From Kineosporia mesophila (GTDB taxonomy: Bacteria > Actinomycetota > Actinomycetes > Actinomycetales > Kineosporiaceae), in contig NZ_JAJOMA010000003.1 in the NCBI RefSeq assembly GCF_021129235.1, forward strand, positions 124,001-188,000: a stretch of DNA of 64,000 nucleotides, given 5' to 3'. Shown piece by piece: positions 36,101 through 45,418 of this stretch; the first letter of the stretch is position 1, and every line of letters begins with the position of its first letter. Made by a program: the position numbers and the translations under genes. The notes beneath the pieces are model-generated. The model saw nothing but the letters and a program-made list of their open reading frames with translations. It did no database searches and had not been told where the DNA came from.

Positions 36101-38573
36101 GGTTGCGCGCGGCCTCCATCCGGCCGTTCTGCTTGAGCGCGTGGGCCAGCTCGACCAGGAACGCCGTCGGCGGGCGGGCCTGCAGGCCGGCGGCGAACTC
36201 GAGGAAGTTGATGGCCTCGTTCGGCGCGTGGTTGGCCAGCGCCAGGCGACCGGCGCGCCAGGCGGCGCTGAAGATCCGCTCGAGCCGCTCGTCGCTGTCC
36301 GGGTCGCACTGCATGTAGTGGTGCGCGATCGCGTACGCGTGCTCCGGGCGCACCGTCATCGGTGAGTCGGGGGCCGTCTCCAGGGCCTGGGCGATGCGCA
36401 GGTGCAGGGCGGCCAGCTCGTCCTCGTCGAGCTGGGCCTGCAGCGCCTGCCGAACGCGGTCGTGCAGGAAGACGTAGGCCCCGCCCTCGCGGGTGTCGAT
36501 GAGCCGCTGGCCGACCGCCTCGGAGAGGGCCGGCAGGACCTCCTCCCCGGTCAGGCCCATCACCGAGGAGAGGATCTCGCCGTGGAACTCGTTGCCGATC
36601 ACCGCGGCGGTGACGAGCAGCTCGTAGGTGCCCGGGGCCAGGTTCTGCAGGCGGGTCAGCACCAGGCCGACGGCATCCTGCGGCAGCTCGAGGCGGTCCA
36701 GGCCCTCCTCGTCGAGTTTCCAGGCACCCCAGAACGGTTGCAGAAGACCGGCGTCGATGACGGCGCTGAGGTACTCGCCGGCCACGAACGGGTTGCCGTT
36801 GCTGCGGCGGGCGAGGATGTCGACCAGGCTCGAGCCGACGTCGAGACCGGGGATCAGCGAACGGATCTGCTGACCGATGGAGCTCTCGTCGAGCTCCGGC
36901 ACGGGCACCTCGACGTCCAGCGACATCCCGGCCGCGTGGTAGAACGCGCCCAGGCCCTCGGCGTACTCCACCTCGTCGCGGCTGGCGGCGAGGATGAGCA
37001 CCTTGCTGTCGGCCATCTGGCCGGCCAGGTGCGACACCACCTGACGCGAGCCCTCGTCGAGCCACTGCACATCGTCCAGGAACAGCAGCAGATCACCGGT
37101 CTGGCGGGCCAGCGCCGCCAGGAAACCGGCGATGGCGACGGCGAACTGGCTCTCGTTCATCGGCTCGGGCTCGGACTGGCGGGCCTGCTCGGGCGGGGTG
37201 TGCCGGGCACCTCCCAGCCCCGACCGGGCCGTCAGGTTGTCCTTGCCCTTGAGGGTGTCGGAGCCGTTGAGGATGGCCTCCAGACCGGGGGCGATCCGGC
37301 CCAGCATCGACGGCGACCAGCCGGCCGAGGCCGCGCGGATCTTCGAGCGGCGGCGCCAGCGGTCGCCCACCGGCATCCGGGCGATCTCCTGGAGGTGCCC
37401 CAGGATCGCGTCGCGGATCGGGGCGAACGGCACCGGGCTGTCCGGCACACAGGTCGCCTGGAGCACCGTGCTGCCGGAATCCCTCACCTGGTGCAGCAGT
37501 TCGGCCACCAGCCGGGTCTTGCCGGTACCACCGCCGCCGTGCACCAGGGCGATACCGCTGCGGCCGTTGCGGACCTCGTTCCAGCGCCCGGACAGCACGC
37601 TGATCTCGGCGTTGCGACCGAACAGCGGGGCCTCGCCACCGCTGGTGACCTCGGCCGTGCGGCGCGGCATGCCGGCCAGCGCCCGCAGGTCGGCGGCCAG
37701 GTCGCGCCCGCTCTGGTAGCGGTCGTCCGGGTCTTTCTGCAGCAGCGTGCCGACAATCCCGGCGAGCGCCGGCTGGATGCTGGGCACCAGCTGGGTCAGG
37801 TCGGGGGCGGGCACCACGGCGTGCATACGCAGCAGCTCCCCCAGGTCCGAGCTGTTGAACGGCAGCACGCCGGACAGCGCCTGGAACATGATCACGCCGA
37901 GCGAGTACAGGTCGGAACGGTTGTCCACCGGGCGCTTGAGCGTGCCGCCCTGCTCGGGCGCGGAGTAGGCCAGGGTGCCGACGGCGGCGTGGGTCTCGTC
38001 GTCCTCTCCGTCACGGGCCGTGAGGCCGAAGTCGATGAGGCGCGCCTCGCCGCCCTCCATCACGATCACGTTGGCGGGCTTCAGGTCGCGGTGCACCAGA
38101 CCCTTGTCGTGCACCGCGGACAGCGGCTCGACGATGTCGAGGGCCAGCGCCACGACCTTGTCGGCCGCCAGCGCACCACCCTCCAGCACGCCGGCCAGCT
38201 GCCTGCCCGAGACCAGGTCCATCACCAGGTACGGGCGCCGGTCCAGGGCCCCGACCTCGTACACCCGCGGCAGACCCGGGTGGTTCACGCCGGCGAGCAG
38301 CGCGGCCTCGCGGCGGAAGGCGACCTCGGCCTCGTGCGAGTCGGCCAGAGGCTTGTCGAGGATCTTGAGGGCGTACTCGGCCCGGCGGCCCTGCTGGGTG
38401 GTGTCCTCGGGGCGACGGACCTTGAACACCGTGCTTTCGGCACCGCTGCCGAGCTGCTCGACGATCTCGAAACCGGCGAGCATGCCGTGCTGAGCCCGGC
38501 CGTCCCTGGGGTCCCGGGCAGCGGGGACCCTGGTGGTCTCTCGCGGCGGCGAGACCTGGCGGCTGGAAGTCAC
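33117..38573 (-). CDS. Ser/Thr kinase - AAA ATPase - GAF - GAF - GGDEF signalling protein
   Basis: 1818 residues. Kinase domain about 35-300: Gly-loop LGSGAESTVF (41-50), Lys70, HRDLKPAN (161-168), DFG (181-183), SAPEQ activation segment; all catalytic residues present. AAA/STAND-type ATPase from about 318 with P-loop GGGGTGKT (346-353) and Walker B LLLFLDDVQWLDEGS. A long helical, TPR-like region occupies about 700-1290. GAF domains lie at about 1320-1475 and 1490-1640. The GGDEF domain ends the protein: GGEEF at 1729-1733 and the inhibitory RxxD (RKTD) at 1720-1723, so c-di-GMP synthesis with feedback is expected. The layout matches large kinase-ATPase-GAF sensors whose output is usually a histidine kinase; here it is a diguanylate cyclase. 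It is divergent from lon. Confidence 0.93.
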   Translation of the reverse strand: MTSSRQVSPPRETTRVPAARDPRDGRAQHGMLAGFEIVEQLGSGAESTVFKVRRPEDTTQQGRRAEYALKILDKPLADSHEAEVAFRREAALLAGVNHPGLPRVYEVGALDRRPYLVMDLVSGRQLAGVLEGGALAADKVVALALDIVEPLSAVHDKGLVHRDLKPANVIVMEGGEARLIDFGLTARDGEDDETHAAVGTLAYSAPEQGGTLKRPVDNRSDLYSLGVIMFQALSGVLPFNSSDLGELLRMHAVVPAPDLTQLVPSIQPALAGIVGTLLQKDPDDRYQSGRDLAADLRALAGMPRRTAEVTSGGEAPLFGRNAEISVLSGRWNEVRNGRSGIALVHGGGGTGKTRLVAELLHQVRDSGSTVLQATCVPDSPVPFAPIRDAILGHLQEIARMPVGDRWRRRSKIRAASAGWSPSMLGRIAPGLEAILNGSDTLKGKDNLTARSGLGGARHTPPEQARQSEPEPMNESQFAVAIAGFLAALARQTGDLLLFLDDVQWLDEGSRQVVSHLAGQMADSKVLILAASRDEVEYAEGLGAFYHAAGMSLDVEVPVPELDESSIGQQIRSLIPGLDVGSSLVDILARRSNGNPFVAGEYLSAVIDAGLLQPFWGAWKLDEEGLDRLELPQDAVGLVLTRLQNLAPGTYELLVTAAVIGNEFHGEILSSVMGLTGEEVLPALSEAVGQRLIDTREGGAYVFLHDRVRQALQAQLDEDELAALHLRIAQALETAPDSPMTVRPEHAYAIAHHYMQCDPDSDERLERIFSAAWRAGRLALANHAPNEAINFLEFAAGLQARPPTAFLVELAHALKQNGRMEAARNRTQQALAGETAPVRRAEMYSLLADLYKDDWDNDAAMTAVRSGLAELGVQWPRNRVALVVTSMLMFAGATLRGLFGDRRPPAEQDRQRRLVTVQLHSTASFVALFTQDHLLAFSHALRARAWALRLGEGIANVVSQAAIGMVAAFDGRRGSARRAFARMDADPVSQLPTRRATNSYLRGTALYGGGLDDGTQWASDMEADGPWMDLGQELDAIAVFAVRSVVMGRTAEAQHWLDRGRSRQTGRNVDATPFIVAAPMVLSLLGRFPEAGTELRHIRQVCERVPTLDVLRHLATLFQLAEQQDFASAFETVASEVEAAHPRPELVFRAHHPLFYLIAVGRLAQLRAADEAERPARLEMARFAVEQASRHPVAPELEALARLVRADLEVAEGRPGDALVTLTRIGQFLTPDAPTVSFEVARIRARALNALGTPEGRRQAQHAYAVAVGEGWPHRAQAVGTEFALGSDWLGSGGSGSHHSTGGGTHTAGHERLRLAALQTVSAAAAKVLDPRVLARIALDETIKLLSADRAYLFLVPDDEEEASLSGGLAKYLGRDADGRDVPELTGYSTTLVDRVRQTGQAQVFTGTEEGAVLGTKSVVAHGLRSVLAAPMKVDGRMTGVVYLDSQVAKGIFTSGDVEILSALTNHIATSMETARVAQLEVSVKTADRERAVANNLRDALREMAEKLDDPAKVLKELLNSTGPVLGTDRAWLLSVKDGTHRLRDAGDADPVEIVEDAKLRGLLTIQQPRVGSAELVPGGLSDQLGEATSWIAVPMRSRRADLGVMIVASTSAHGPTVDLAQTIDTAAVLAAQGMSAYDNSTLFQQVQNLAVVDELTGVPNRRRFFEVSARDLAGAKRHGRSLTALMIDIDHFKKVNDTYGHPTGDDVIKTVADRIRQQIRKTDVLGRYGGEEFAVLLQDAQLDGALPERLRACICEEPVQTRSGPLEITVSVGMTFLGDEDDTVETLLARADQGLYKAKQNGRNQVRLQEELEENTAG

Positions 38574-38797
38574 ACCCTCTTATCGGCCCAACCGGCACCG
38601 ATCCTGAGGAAAACTCGAAGTCACCCGCTCGGGGGACACATCTTCGCAGGTCGGACGGGCCGTCCGGGCCGCCGTCCGGCACGGTCCGCGGCCGGAACCA
38701 GACCGCCCGCGGCATCGCGCACCGTGAGCGGGACCGCCCCCGTCACCCGTCCGGCAGGCGGCGATCGCGGTGGCCCGGTCACGGAACCCACCCGTAC

Positions 38798-38818
38798 GTT
38801 GAGTCGACTCCGCTCAGG
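38798..38818 (+). promoter_or_regulatory. HAIR-like HspR operator upstream of lon
   Basis: GTTGAGT-N7-GCTCAGG matches the HspR element CTTGAGT-N7-ACTCAAG at six of seven and five of seven positions, with correct 7-base spacing. It lies 44 bases before the lon start. Streptomyces lon is a known HspR target, so the position is as expected. Confidence 0.65.
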
Positions 38819-38861
38819 GCGAACCCGGAACTAAGTAATCAAGTAATCGCATTGACCGGGC

Positions 38862-41213
38862 ATGACCACCGAGACCTACCCCGTCCTCTTCCTCGATGAT
38901 GTCGTCGTCCTCCCGGGCATGGCCCTGCCGATCGAGCTGACGGCCCAGGCTCAGCAGACGATCGACGCCGCCCGGGCTGCTCGCGGCTCGGACTCCCAAC
39001 CCCTCGAAGTCCTCGCCGTTCCCCGCATCGACGGTAAGTCGGGCGTGGTCGGCTCCATCGTGCAGGTCGTGCAGATCGGCCGGCTGCCCAGCGGCGAGCC
39101 CGCCGCGGTGCTGCGCGCCGACCGCCGGGCCCGGATCGGCCAGGGCGTGGTCGGCACCGGGGCGGCGCTGTGGGTCGAGGCCGAGCCCCTGGTGCCGCAG
39201 ACCCCCAACGGCCGGGTGAAGGAGAAGGCCGCCGAGTTCAAGCAGGTCCTCACCACCGTCCTGCAGCAGCGCAACAACTGGCAGGTGCTCGACGCGGTGC
39301 AGCGGATGACCGACCCGTCCGAGCTGGCCGACGTGGCCGGGTACGCCACCTGGATCGAGACCTCCGAGAAGGTCACCCTGCTGGAGACCCTCGACGTGGA
39401 GAAGCGTCTGGACTTCCTGCTCGCGCGCGGCCGCGAGCACCTGGCCGAGACGGCGATCTCCGAGAAGATCGCCGAGGACGTGCAGGAAGGCATGGAGAAG
39501 ACGCAGCGGGAGTACCTGCTGCGCCAGCAGCTCGCGGCCATCCGCAAGGAACTGGGCGAGGAGGACGCCGGTGGCACCGACGACTACCGCTCCCGGATCG
39601 AGGCGGCCGACCTGCCCGCGAAGGTCCGCACCGCGGCGCTGGCCGAGGTGGACAAGCTGGAGCGGGGCTCCGAGCAGTCCCCCGAGGCCGGCTGGATCCG
39701 GACCTGGCTGGACACCGTGCTCGACCTGCCGTGGAACTCCCGCACGGTCGACAGCACCGATATCACGCACGCCCGCGAGGTTCTCGACAGCGACCACACC
39801 GGTCTGGACGACGTGAAGGAGCGCATCGTCGAGCACCTGGCCGTGCGCGCCCGCCGGGCGGCCCGCGGTCTGGAGGTCGTCGGCGGCCGCGGCTCGGGCG
39901 CGGTGCTGGCCCTGGTCGGCCCGCCCGGGGTCGGCAAGACCTCGCTGGGTGAGTCCGTGGCCCGCTCGCTGAACCGGAAGTTCGTGCGGGTCGCGCTGGG
40001 CGGCGTGCGCGACGAGGCGGAGATCCGCGGGCACCGGCGCACCTACGTCGGCGCGCTGCCGGGCCGGCTGGTCCGGGCCCTGCAGGAGGCCGGCACGATG
40101 AACCCGGTGATCCTGCTCGACGAGATCGACAAGGTCGGCTCGGACTACCGCGGCGACCCGGCCGCGGCCCTGCTCGAGGTGCTCGACCCGGCGCAGAACC
40201 ACACGTTCCGCGACCACTACCTGGACCTCGACCTGGACCTGTCCGACGTGGTCTTCCTGGCCACCGCCAACGTGCTCGAGACCATCCCCTCGGCCCTGCT
40301 GGACCGGATGGAGGTCGTCCGGCTGGACGGCTACACCGAGCGGGAAAAGGTCTCCATCGCCCGCGACCACCTGCTGCCCCGGCAGCTCGAGCGGGCCGGC
40401 CTGACCGACGACGAGGTGACGATCGACGACGAGGCCCTGCGGGCCGTGGCCGCCGAGCACACCCACGAGGCGGGCGTGCGGCAGCTGGAGCGTTCGCTCG
40501 CGCGCATTCTGCGCAAGGTCACCACGGAGCTCGAGGACGCGGCGGCGGACCGGTCGCGGGTCACGGTGTCGGTGGACGACGTGGTCAGCTACCTGGGCCG
40601 GCCCCGGTTCACGCCGGAATCGGCCGAGCGCACGGCAGTTCCGGGCGTCGCGACCGGCCTGGCCGTGACCGGTGCGGGCGGCGACGTGCTGTTCGTCGAG
40701 ACCACCGCGATGGAATCGGAGCACGGCGGGCTGGAGCTCACCGGGCAGCTGGGTGACGTGATGAAGGAGTCGGCGCAGATCGCGCTCAGCTACCTGCGGG
40801 CCAACGGCTCCCGGCTCGGCGTGAACACCGACGAACTGTCGCACCGCCGGATCCACGTGCACTTCCCGGCGGGCGCCGTGCCCAAGGACGGGCCGAGTGC
40901 GGGCGTCACGCTGACCACCGCGCTGGCCTCGCTGCTGACCGGCCGCCCGGTGCGCGCCGAGATCGGCATGACCGGTGAGGTCTCGCTCACCGGCCGGGTG
41001 CTGCCCATCGGCGGCGTGAAGCAGAAGCTGCTCGCCGCCCACCGGGCCGGCCTGACCGAGGTGATCATCCCGGCCCGCAACGGACCCGACCTGGACGACC
41101 TCCCCGAGGATGTGCTCGGCCAGCTGATCGTGCACCAGGTCAGCGACGTCGCCGACGTCCTGGGGATCGCCCTGGAACCCGCCGCCGCAACGAGCCGGTC
41201 CCAGGCCGCCTGA
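38862..41213 (+). CDS. lon: ATP-dependent protease Lon
   Basis: 783 residues, full length. N-terminal substrate-recognition domain to about 200; AAA module with Walker A GPPGVGKT (353-360), Walker [12 protein letters not shown], arginine finger region; C-terminal protease with catalytic Ser679 in [11 protein letters not shown] and the Lys partner in [15 protein letters not shown]. It degrades misfolded and regulatory proteins in the cytoplasm. The upstream HAIR-like element indicates heat-shock repression by HspR. A tandem AAGTAATC repeat (38833-38848) lies just before the start codon. It ends with a strong terminator, so it is monocistronic. Confidence 0.97.
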   Translation: MTTETYPVLFLDDVVVLPGMALPIELTAQAQQTIDAARAARGSDSQPLEVLAVPRIDGKSGVVGSIVQVVQIGRLPSGEPAAVLRADRRARIGQGVVGTGAALWVEAEPLVPQTPNGRVKEKAAEFKQVLTTVLQQRNNWQVLDAVQRMTDPSELADVAGYATWIETSEKVTLLETLDVEKRLDFLLARGREHLAETAISEKIAEDVQEGMEKTQREYLLRQQLAAIRKELGEEDAGGTDDYRSRIEAADLPAKVRTAALAEVDKLERGSEQSPEAGWIRTWLDTVLDLPWNSRTVDSTDITHAREVLDSDHTGLDDVKERIVEHLAVRARRAARGLEVVGGRGSGAVLALVGPPGVGKTSLGESVARSLNRKFVRVALGGVRDEAEIRGHRRTYVGALPGRLVRALQEAGTMNPVILLDEIDKVGSDYRGDPAAALLEVLDPAQNHTFRDHYLDLDLDLSDVVFLATANVLETIPSALLDRMEVVRLDGYTEREKVSIARDHLLPRQLERAGLTDDEVTIDDEALRAVAAEHTHEAGVRQLERSLARILRKVTTELEDAAADRSRVTVSVDDVVSYLGRPRFTPESAERTAVPGVATGLAVTGAGGDVLFVETTAMESEHGGLELTGQLGDVMKESAQIALSYLRANGSRLGVNTDELSHRRIHVHFPAGAVPKDGPSAGVTLTTALASLLTGRPVRAEIGMTGEVSLTGRVLPIGGVKQKLLAAHRAGLTEVIIPARNGPDLDDLPEDVLGQLIVHQVSDVADVLGIALEPAAATSRSQAA

Positions 41214-41225
41214 TCATGCACGACG

Positions 41226-41259
41226 CCTCCCCGGAGTTCTCTGACTCCGGGGAGGTTTT
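41226..41259 (+). terminator. intrinsic terminator of lon
   Basis: CCTCCCCGGAGT and ACTCCGGGGAGG make a perfect 12-base stem around TCTCTG, followed by TTTT at 41256-41259. It begins 13 bases after the lon stop. This is the clearest Rho-independent terminator in the window. Confidence 0.92.
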
Positions 41260-41297
41260 GCATGATCACGAACAGAGGGAGACGGGACCTTTCGTAA

Positions 41298-42041
41298 TCA
41301 TGCGAAGTGCTCCCGCCCTTCGTCGAGGGCCTTCCTCATCGCCCGCACCGCCGCCCGCGACGTGACCCCTCGCCCAGCCGCGTCGTAGGGCACGGCCGGG
41401 TTGCTGAAAAGCGCCGCTGAACGCACCGTTTCCGCGGCCCGGCCGTGCACTTCGGTCACCCCGGACCGCTTCACCAGCTCGGCCACGTTCGCCGGCCGAA
41501 CTCCCCCGCCGGCCAGAATCGTCAGACGGTCCGCCACCTGGTCCGTCAGACGCCTCAGCACCGCCGCTCCTTCGAGGGCCGACGCCGCCCCACCGGAGGT
41601 CAGCACCCGGTCGAACCCCAGCTCCACCAGGGCCTCCAGGGACGCGGGGAGGTCACGGCAGGCGTCGAAGGCCCGGTGGAAGGTGGTCGGTGCCCCGGCG
41701 CAGGCCTCCACCAGACGCTCCAGCACCGGCCCGTCGACGCACCCGTCGGCACTCAGCGCACCCAGCACGAAACCCACTCGAGGGAGAGACCGGAGCTGGT
41801 GGACGTCCTCGATCATGACCTCGACCTCAGCGGGACTGAAGACGAAATCGCCGCCCCGCGGGCGGATCAGCACCTGCACCCCGATCCGTGAGGTGCTCGC
41901 GAGCACCCGGTGCACCAGGCCCGCGCTGGGGGTCACCCCGCCCTCGGAGAGGGCGGAGCAGATCTCGACCCGATCGGCCCCGGCGGCCTCCGCGACCGCG
42001 GCGCCGGCCGCGTCCTCCAAGCAGATCTCCAGCAGTGTCAT
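41298..42041 (-). CDS. cutC: CutC family protein
   Basis: 247 residues from ATG 42041 (a TTG three codons upstream would add MRR). TIM-barrel CutC fold: TLLEICLEDAAGAAVAEAAGADRVEICSALSEGGVTPS at the start, VQVLIRPRGGDFVFSPAEVEVMIEDV, GFVLGALSADGCVD, TFHRAFDACRD, RVLTSGGAASALEG and ILAGGGVRPANVAEL. CutC proteins were linked to copper tolerance in E. coli, but the true reaction is unsettled; many genomes keep it near sugar metabolism. It is alone on the minus strand, facing the lon terminator. Confidence 0.93.
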   Translation of the reverse strand: MTLLEICLEDAAGAAVAEAAGADRVEICSALSEGGVTPSAGLVHRVLASTSRIGVQVLIRPRGGDFVFSPAEVEVMIEDVHQLRSLPRVGFVLGALSADGCVDGPVLERLVEACAGAPTTFHRAFDACRDLPASLEALVELGFDRVLTSGGAASALEGAAVLRRLTDQVADRLTILAGGGVRPANVAELVKRSGVTEVHGRAAETVRSAALFSNPAVPYDAAGRGVTSRAAVRAMRKALDEGREHFA

Positions 42042-42119
42042 ACGCCGCAAACTAGTGAACCGGACGGGTCCGCAGAGGCCTGACTCCCTGGCGAACCCGT
42101 CCGGTTGATCAAGGGTGGA

Positions 42120-43334
42120 TCAGAACTTCCCGTCACTGGCGCAGGTGACCAGCTGACGTACGCAGCTCTTGACCCGGTCGTTCATCGTCTTCACGTCCCA
42201 GGCGACGAACGCGTCGGCGTGCATCGAGGAGGCCATGCCGGACGAGAGCGAGTACCCGGCCTTGCTGCCGTGGGTGGGGTAGTAGATCGAGAAGGTCATC
42301 GCCGGGATGCGCACCGGGAAGGCCTTGGGGCAGTCACCCTGCGAGCCGTAGCTGACGTGCGACTTGTGGTCGGGGCTGTCCAGGTGCTTGCCGTCCCAGC
42401 AGTCCGGGAAGCGCATCATGAAGTGCACCGTGCCGCCGTCACCGCAGACCGGCCAGTTGCCGTCGGTGCTGCGGGCCTTGCCCTCCAGCGGGCCGCCCGA
42501 GCAGTAGAACGCGTCGCGGCTGCCGGCCGGCGTCTTGACCTGCTTGCTCGCATCGCCGTAGATCATCCGCATGCCGTTCGGCATCGGCACCGTCTTCTTC
42601 TTGTTCTTGTCGTCGAGAAGGCTTCCGTAGTAGGCGATCAGCATGTTCGGCTGGACCTTCTTGCCGGTCGCCTTGTTCGTCAGCGAGGGCACCCAGTACG
42701 AGGAGTGGTCCTTCTTCGGCACACAGGTCGTGGCCGTGAACTTCATCAGGTCGTCGACCGTGGTGTTCGCCTTGGTGATCTTGTTGCCGTAGAACGAGTG
42801 CAGGTGCGAGGCACCGGTCTGGTTCGGGAACACGATCGGGTCGTTCTTGCCCGAGTGACTGTACGAGCAGGTCGCGTTGAACTCGGGGTTCATCTTCGCG
42901 CCGGCCTTGACCTTGCGGGGCTGGGTGGTCCTGAAGTCGGCGAGCTGGGCCGCCCAGGCCTTCTTGTCCACGTTGATCCACTTGCCCTTGGGCATCTTCA
43001 TCACGTGGATCGGGGCGTCGGTGGTCGCCGCGGCCTTCGAGGTCGCGGCCTTGGTGGCGGCCTTCGACGTCGCGGTCGAGGCGGTCTTCTCGCTGTGCGC
43101 CGTGGAGTGCTCGGTGGTGGGCGCGGCCGTGCTCGCCCCGGCCTTCGCCTCCTGGGTGGCCTCGCTGGTCGCCGCCTGCTCGTGGCCGTGCGTCGCGGTG
43201 GCGGCCAGGGGCGCCGAGTTGGCCGCGCTGGCACCCGGCACGACGTCGAACGCGACGGCGGCCGTCACTCCCAGAACAGCGGCCGTGGCCACTGCCAGCG
43301 CCGGGCGCAGCAACCGGGGACGTCGTGGTGACAC
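42120..43334 (-). CDS. secreted DUF1996 domain protein
   Basis: 404 residues from GTG 43334; AAGGAG is eight bases upstream, whereas an ATG at 43382 has no ribosome binding site. Signal peptide VSPRRPRLLRPALAVATAAVLG with cleavage near GASA; a Thr/Ala/Glu-rich linker to about residue 115; then a DUF1996 domain: FNATCSYSHSGKNDPIVFPN, ASHLHSFYGN, AYYGSLLDD, FMMRFPDCWDGKHLDSPDHKSHVSYGS. Conserved His, Cys and Asp residues suggest metal or carbohydrate binding; the family is frequent in actinomycetes and fungi, with no proven function. It is divergent from the two-component system at 43501. Confidence 0.9.
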   Translation of the reverse strand: MSPRRPRLLRPALAVATAAVLGVTAAVAFDVVPGASAANSAPLAATATHGHEQAATSEATQEAKAGASTAAPTTEHSTAHSEKTASTATSKAATKAATSKAAATTDAPIHVMKMPKGKWINVDKKAWAAQLADFRTTQPRKVKAGAKMNPEFNATCSYSHSGKNDPIVFPNQTGASHLHSFYGNKITKANTTVDDLMKFTATTCVPKKDHSSYWVPSLTNKATGKKVQPNMLIAYYGSLLDDKNKKKTVPMPNGMRMIYGDASKQVKTPAGSRDAFYCSGGPLEGKARSTDGNWPVCGDGGTVHFMMRFPDCWDGKHLDSPDHKSHVSYGSQGDCPKAFPVRIPAMTFSIYYPTHGSKAGYSLSSGMASSMHADAFVAWDVKTMNDRVKSCVRQLVTCASDGKF

Positions 43335-43404
43335 GTGTTCTTCTCCTTCGGGGCGAGCTCGGTGTGGTCGGGGACGACTCAACCGCGGACCGCCGAAACC
43401 GCTG

Positions 43405-43420
43405 TAGGCCCAAAGTCCTA
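43405..43420. promoter_or_regulatory. DevR/NarL-like imperfect dyad
   Basis: TAGGCCCAAAGTCCTA, read on the minus strand TAGGACTTTGGGCCTA, has TAGG/CCTA ends and resembles the DevR (DosR) box core GGGACT-AA-AGTCCC at 10 of 14 positions by my count. It sits between the DUF1996 gene and the NarL-type kinase gene and could be the binding site of the regulator encoded at 44679. Confidence 0.35.
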
Positions 43421-43500
43421 GGCCCGTGGCCGGGCTGGGGCCTGCCGGTTGGTACCTTCACGGCGACGGAACGCGCCGGAGAGGATGCCGAGAGGACCAG

Positions 43501-44682
43501 GTGGACGAGCTCCCCCAGCACCGGGTGCAGCAGATCGTGGCTCTGGCGCTCAGCCGGGCGGTGCTGCTCACCCGGGCCACCGTCTGTCTGACCAGCGCTG
43601 TCGTCAGTCTGCTGGTGCAGACCGACGGCGTGCGGTCGGCCGCGCTGATCGTGGTGCTGCTGCTGTCCACCGCCGCCGGGGTCGCCGCGCTGCCCCGCTG
43701 GCCCACCCTGGTGCGCTCCCCCGTGCCGCTGCTCACCGCCGACGCCGGGCTGCTGCTGGTCGTGCTCGGGCTGAGCTCGGGCGGCATGACCTACTTCGTG
43801 TACGCCGCCGGGGCCGCGGCCCTGGCCGGCGCCGCGCTGGGGTTCGCCGCGATCCCGCTGTGGGCGGCCCAGACCGGGCAGGGTCTCGTGGTCTGCGCCG
43901 TGCTGCTCGACAGCCAGGAAGTGCCCAGCGCCCTGGCCGGTTTCCTGCTCGCCGCCCCGCCCGCCGCGGTGCTGGCCGGGATCGGCACGGTGCTCGCCCA
44001 GCGGATGCTGACCCGGCAGATGAGCCGCACGGTCGAGCTGATCACCGACGCGCAGCGCTCCGCCGCGGCCGCCGAACGGGCCCGCCTGGCCCGGGAACTG
44101 CACGACTCCGTGGCCAAGACACTGCGGGCGATGTCCCTGGCCGCGGTCGCCCTGCCCGGTTCGCTGCGCCGCCAGCCCGCCCTGGCCGAGCAGCTGGCCG
44201 ACGTGATCTCGCAGGGCGCCACCGCCGCGTCGGCCGAGGCCCGGCAGCTGATCGACGGGATGCGGCTCGACGCGCCGGAGGAGGACTTCGCCACCACCCT
44301 GCAACGGGTGTGCGCCCTGTGGTCGGCGGAGACCGGGATCAGCGCCACCGCCACCGTGGCCCCGGTCGACCCACCGGTGGCCGTGCGGTACGAACTCAGC
44401 CGCATCGCCGGCGAGGCCCTGGTCAACGTGCAGCGGCACGCGGCCGCCACCCGGGTCGGGATCACGGTCAGCGAGCGCGGCCGGGGCCTGGTGATGACGG
44501 TGCGGGACAACGGGCGGGGGTTCGAGGTCCCGTTCGATGCGGACCTCGCGGCTCTTCAGCATCGGGGTCACGCCGGTATCGTCGGCATGATGGAGCGCGC
44601 ACGCACGATCGGGGGCTCACTGACGGTGGAGTCGGAGCCGGGTCTGGGCACGATGATCCGCGTGCGGGTGCCGGTGCTGTGA
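43501..44682 (+). CDS. NarL-type sensor histidine kinase
   Basis: 393 residues from GTG 43501, with GAGAGGA just upstream. About five N-terminal membrane helices ([19 protein letters not shown] to [10 protein letters not shown], residues 20-170) form an integral-membrane sensor. HisKA_3 region [22 protein letters not shown] holds the His. The HATPase domain shows [16 protein letters not shown] and [10 protein letters not shown], then [18 protein letters not shown]. Its stop overlaps the response regulator start (GTGA). The membrane-embedded sensor suggests a hydrophobic or envelope signal. It heads a three-gene unit with a regulator and an anchored CBM-like protein. Confidence 0.95.
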   Translation: MDELPQHRVQQIVALALSRAVLLTRATVCLTSAVVSLLVQTDGVRSAALIVVLLLSTAAGVAALPRWPTLVRSPVPLLTADAGLLLVVLGLSSGGMTYFVYAAGAAALAGAALGFAAIPLWAAQTGQGLVVCAVLLDSQEVPSALAGFLLAAPPAAVLAGIGTVLAQRMLTRQMSRTVELITDAQRSAAAAERARLARELHDSVAKTLRAMSLAAVALPGSLRRQPALAEQLADVISQGATAASAEARQLIDGMRLDAPEEDFATTLQRVCALWSAETGISATATVAPVDPPVAVRYELSRIAGEALVNVQRHAAATRVGITVSERGRGLVMTVRDNGRGFEVPFDADLAALQHRGHAGIVGMMERARTIGGSLTVESEPGLGTMIRVRVPVL

Positions 44683-45416
44683 GCGGCTTCGACCCCGGTT
44701 TCGACGCTGTGGGCTGGCTGAATACCGGTTCCCGGCCGGCCTCGCCGGCCGGCCGGCGGATCACGGTGCTGCTGGTGGACGACAACGCCACCATCCGCGC
44801 GACCCTGCGGCCGTTGCTGGAGTCGGACGGGCAGATCAGCGTGATCGCCGAGGCGGGCAACGGCGCGGCCGGGCTGGCCGAGGCCCGGCGGTTGCGGCCC
44901 CTCGTGACCGTTCTGGACTACCAGATGCCGATCGCCGACGGGCTGTCGGTGATCGAGGACATCTCCCGGCACAGCAATGTGCTGGTGCTGACCAGTAACG
45001 ACAGCCAGGAGATCATCGCCCCGATGCTGCAGGGCGGGGCGCGCGGCTACCTGGTCTACGGCAAGTTCGACCCGGGCGACCTGGTGAGCGCGGTGCGGGC
45101 CGTGGCCTCCGGGCAGGGCTGGCTGATCCCGGCGGCGGCCTCGGTCGCGACCGGGGCCGTGCGCGACGCCTATGCCCGCGAGCGCGCGGCCGGGGCCCGG
45201 CACGGCAACCTGCGGCGCACCCGGCGGGGTTTCGGGCTGAGCGGGCGGGAGATCGAGGTGCTGGAGCTGGTGGGTGACGGGCTGTCCAACGCCGCGATCG
45301 CGCAGCAGCTGCGACTGTCGGAGAAGACCGTGAAGAACCACCTGAGCAACGTGTTCGGCAAGCTCGACGTGACCAGCCGCACCGAGGCGCTGGCCCGCTG
45401 GCACGGCTGGCGGTAG
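44679..45416 (+). CDS. LuxR-type response regulator
   Basis: 245 residues from GTG 44679, which overlaps the kinase stop. A leader of about 28 residues precedes the receiver: [24 protein letters not shown], phospho-Asp in [21 protein letters not shown] 30-residue basic linker joins the LuxR HTH ([41 protein letters not shown]). The tight coupling to the kinase and the two-base gap to the next gene show an operon. It may bind the DevR-like dyad at 43405. Confidence 0.95.
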   Translation: MSGFDPGFDAVGWLNTGSRPASPAGRRITVLLVDDNATIRATLRPLLESDGQISVIAEAGNGAAGLAEARRLRPLVTVLDYQMPIADGLSVIEDISRHSNVLVLTSNDSQEIIAPMLQGGARGYLVYGKFDPGDLVSAVRAVASGQGWLIPAAASVATGAVRDAYARERAAGARHGNLRRTRRGFGLSGREIEVLELVGDGLSNAAIAQQLRLSEKTVKNHLSNVFGKLDVTSRTEALARWHGWR

Positions 45417-45418
45417 CG

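Noticed and set aside
31743-36365. 1540-residue plus-strand open frame
   Set aside because: Antisense of the kinase-GGDEF and hydroxylase genes; low-complexity translation, no motifs.
38814-41135. Long open frame antisense to lon
   Set aside because: High GC makes the antisense frame of real genes open; composition is Leu/Gly/Arg/His/Gln-rich without domains, while lon on the other strand is unambiguous.
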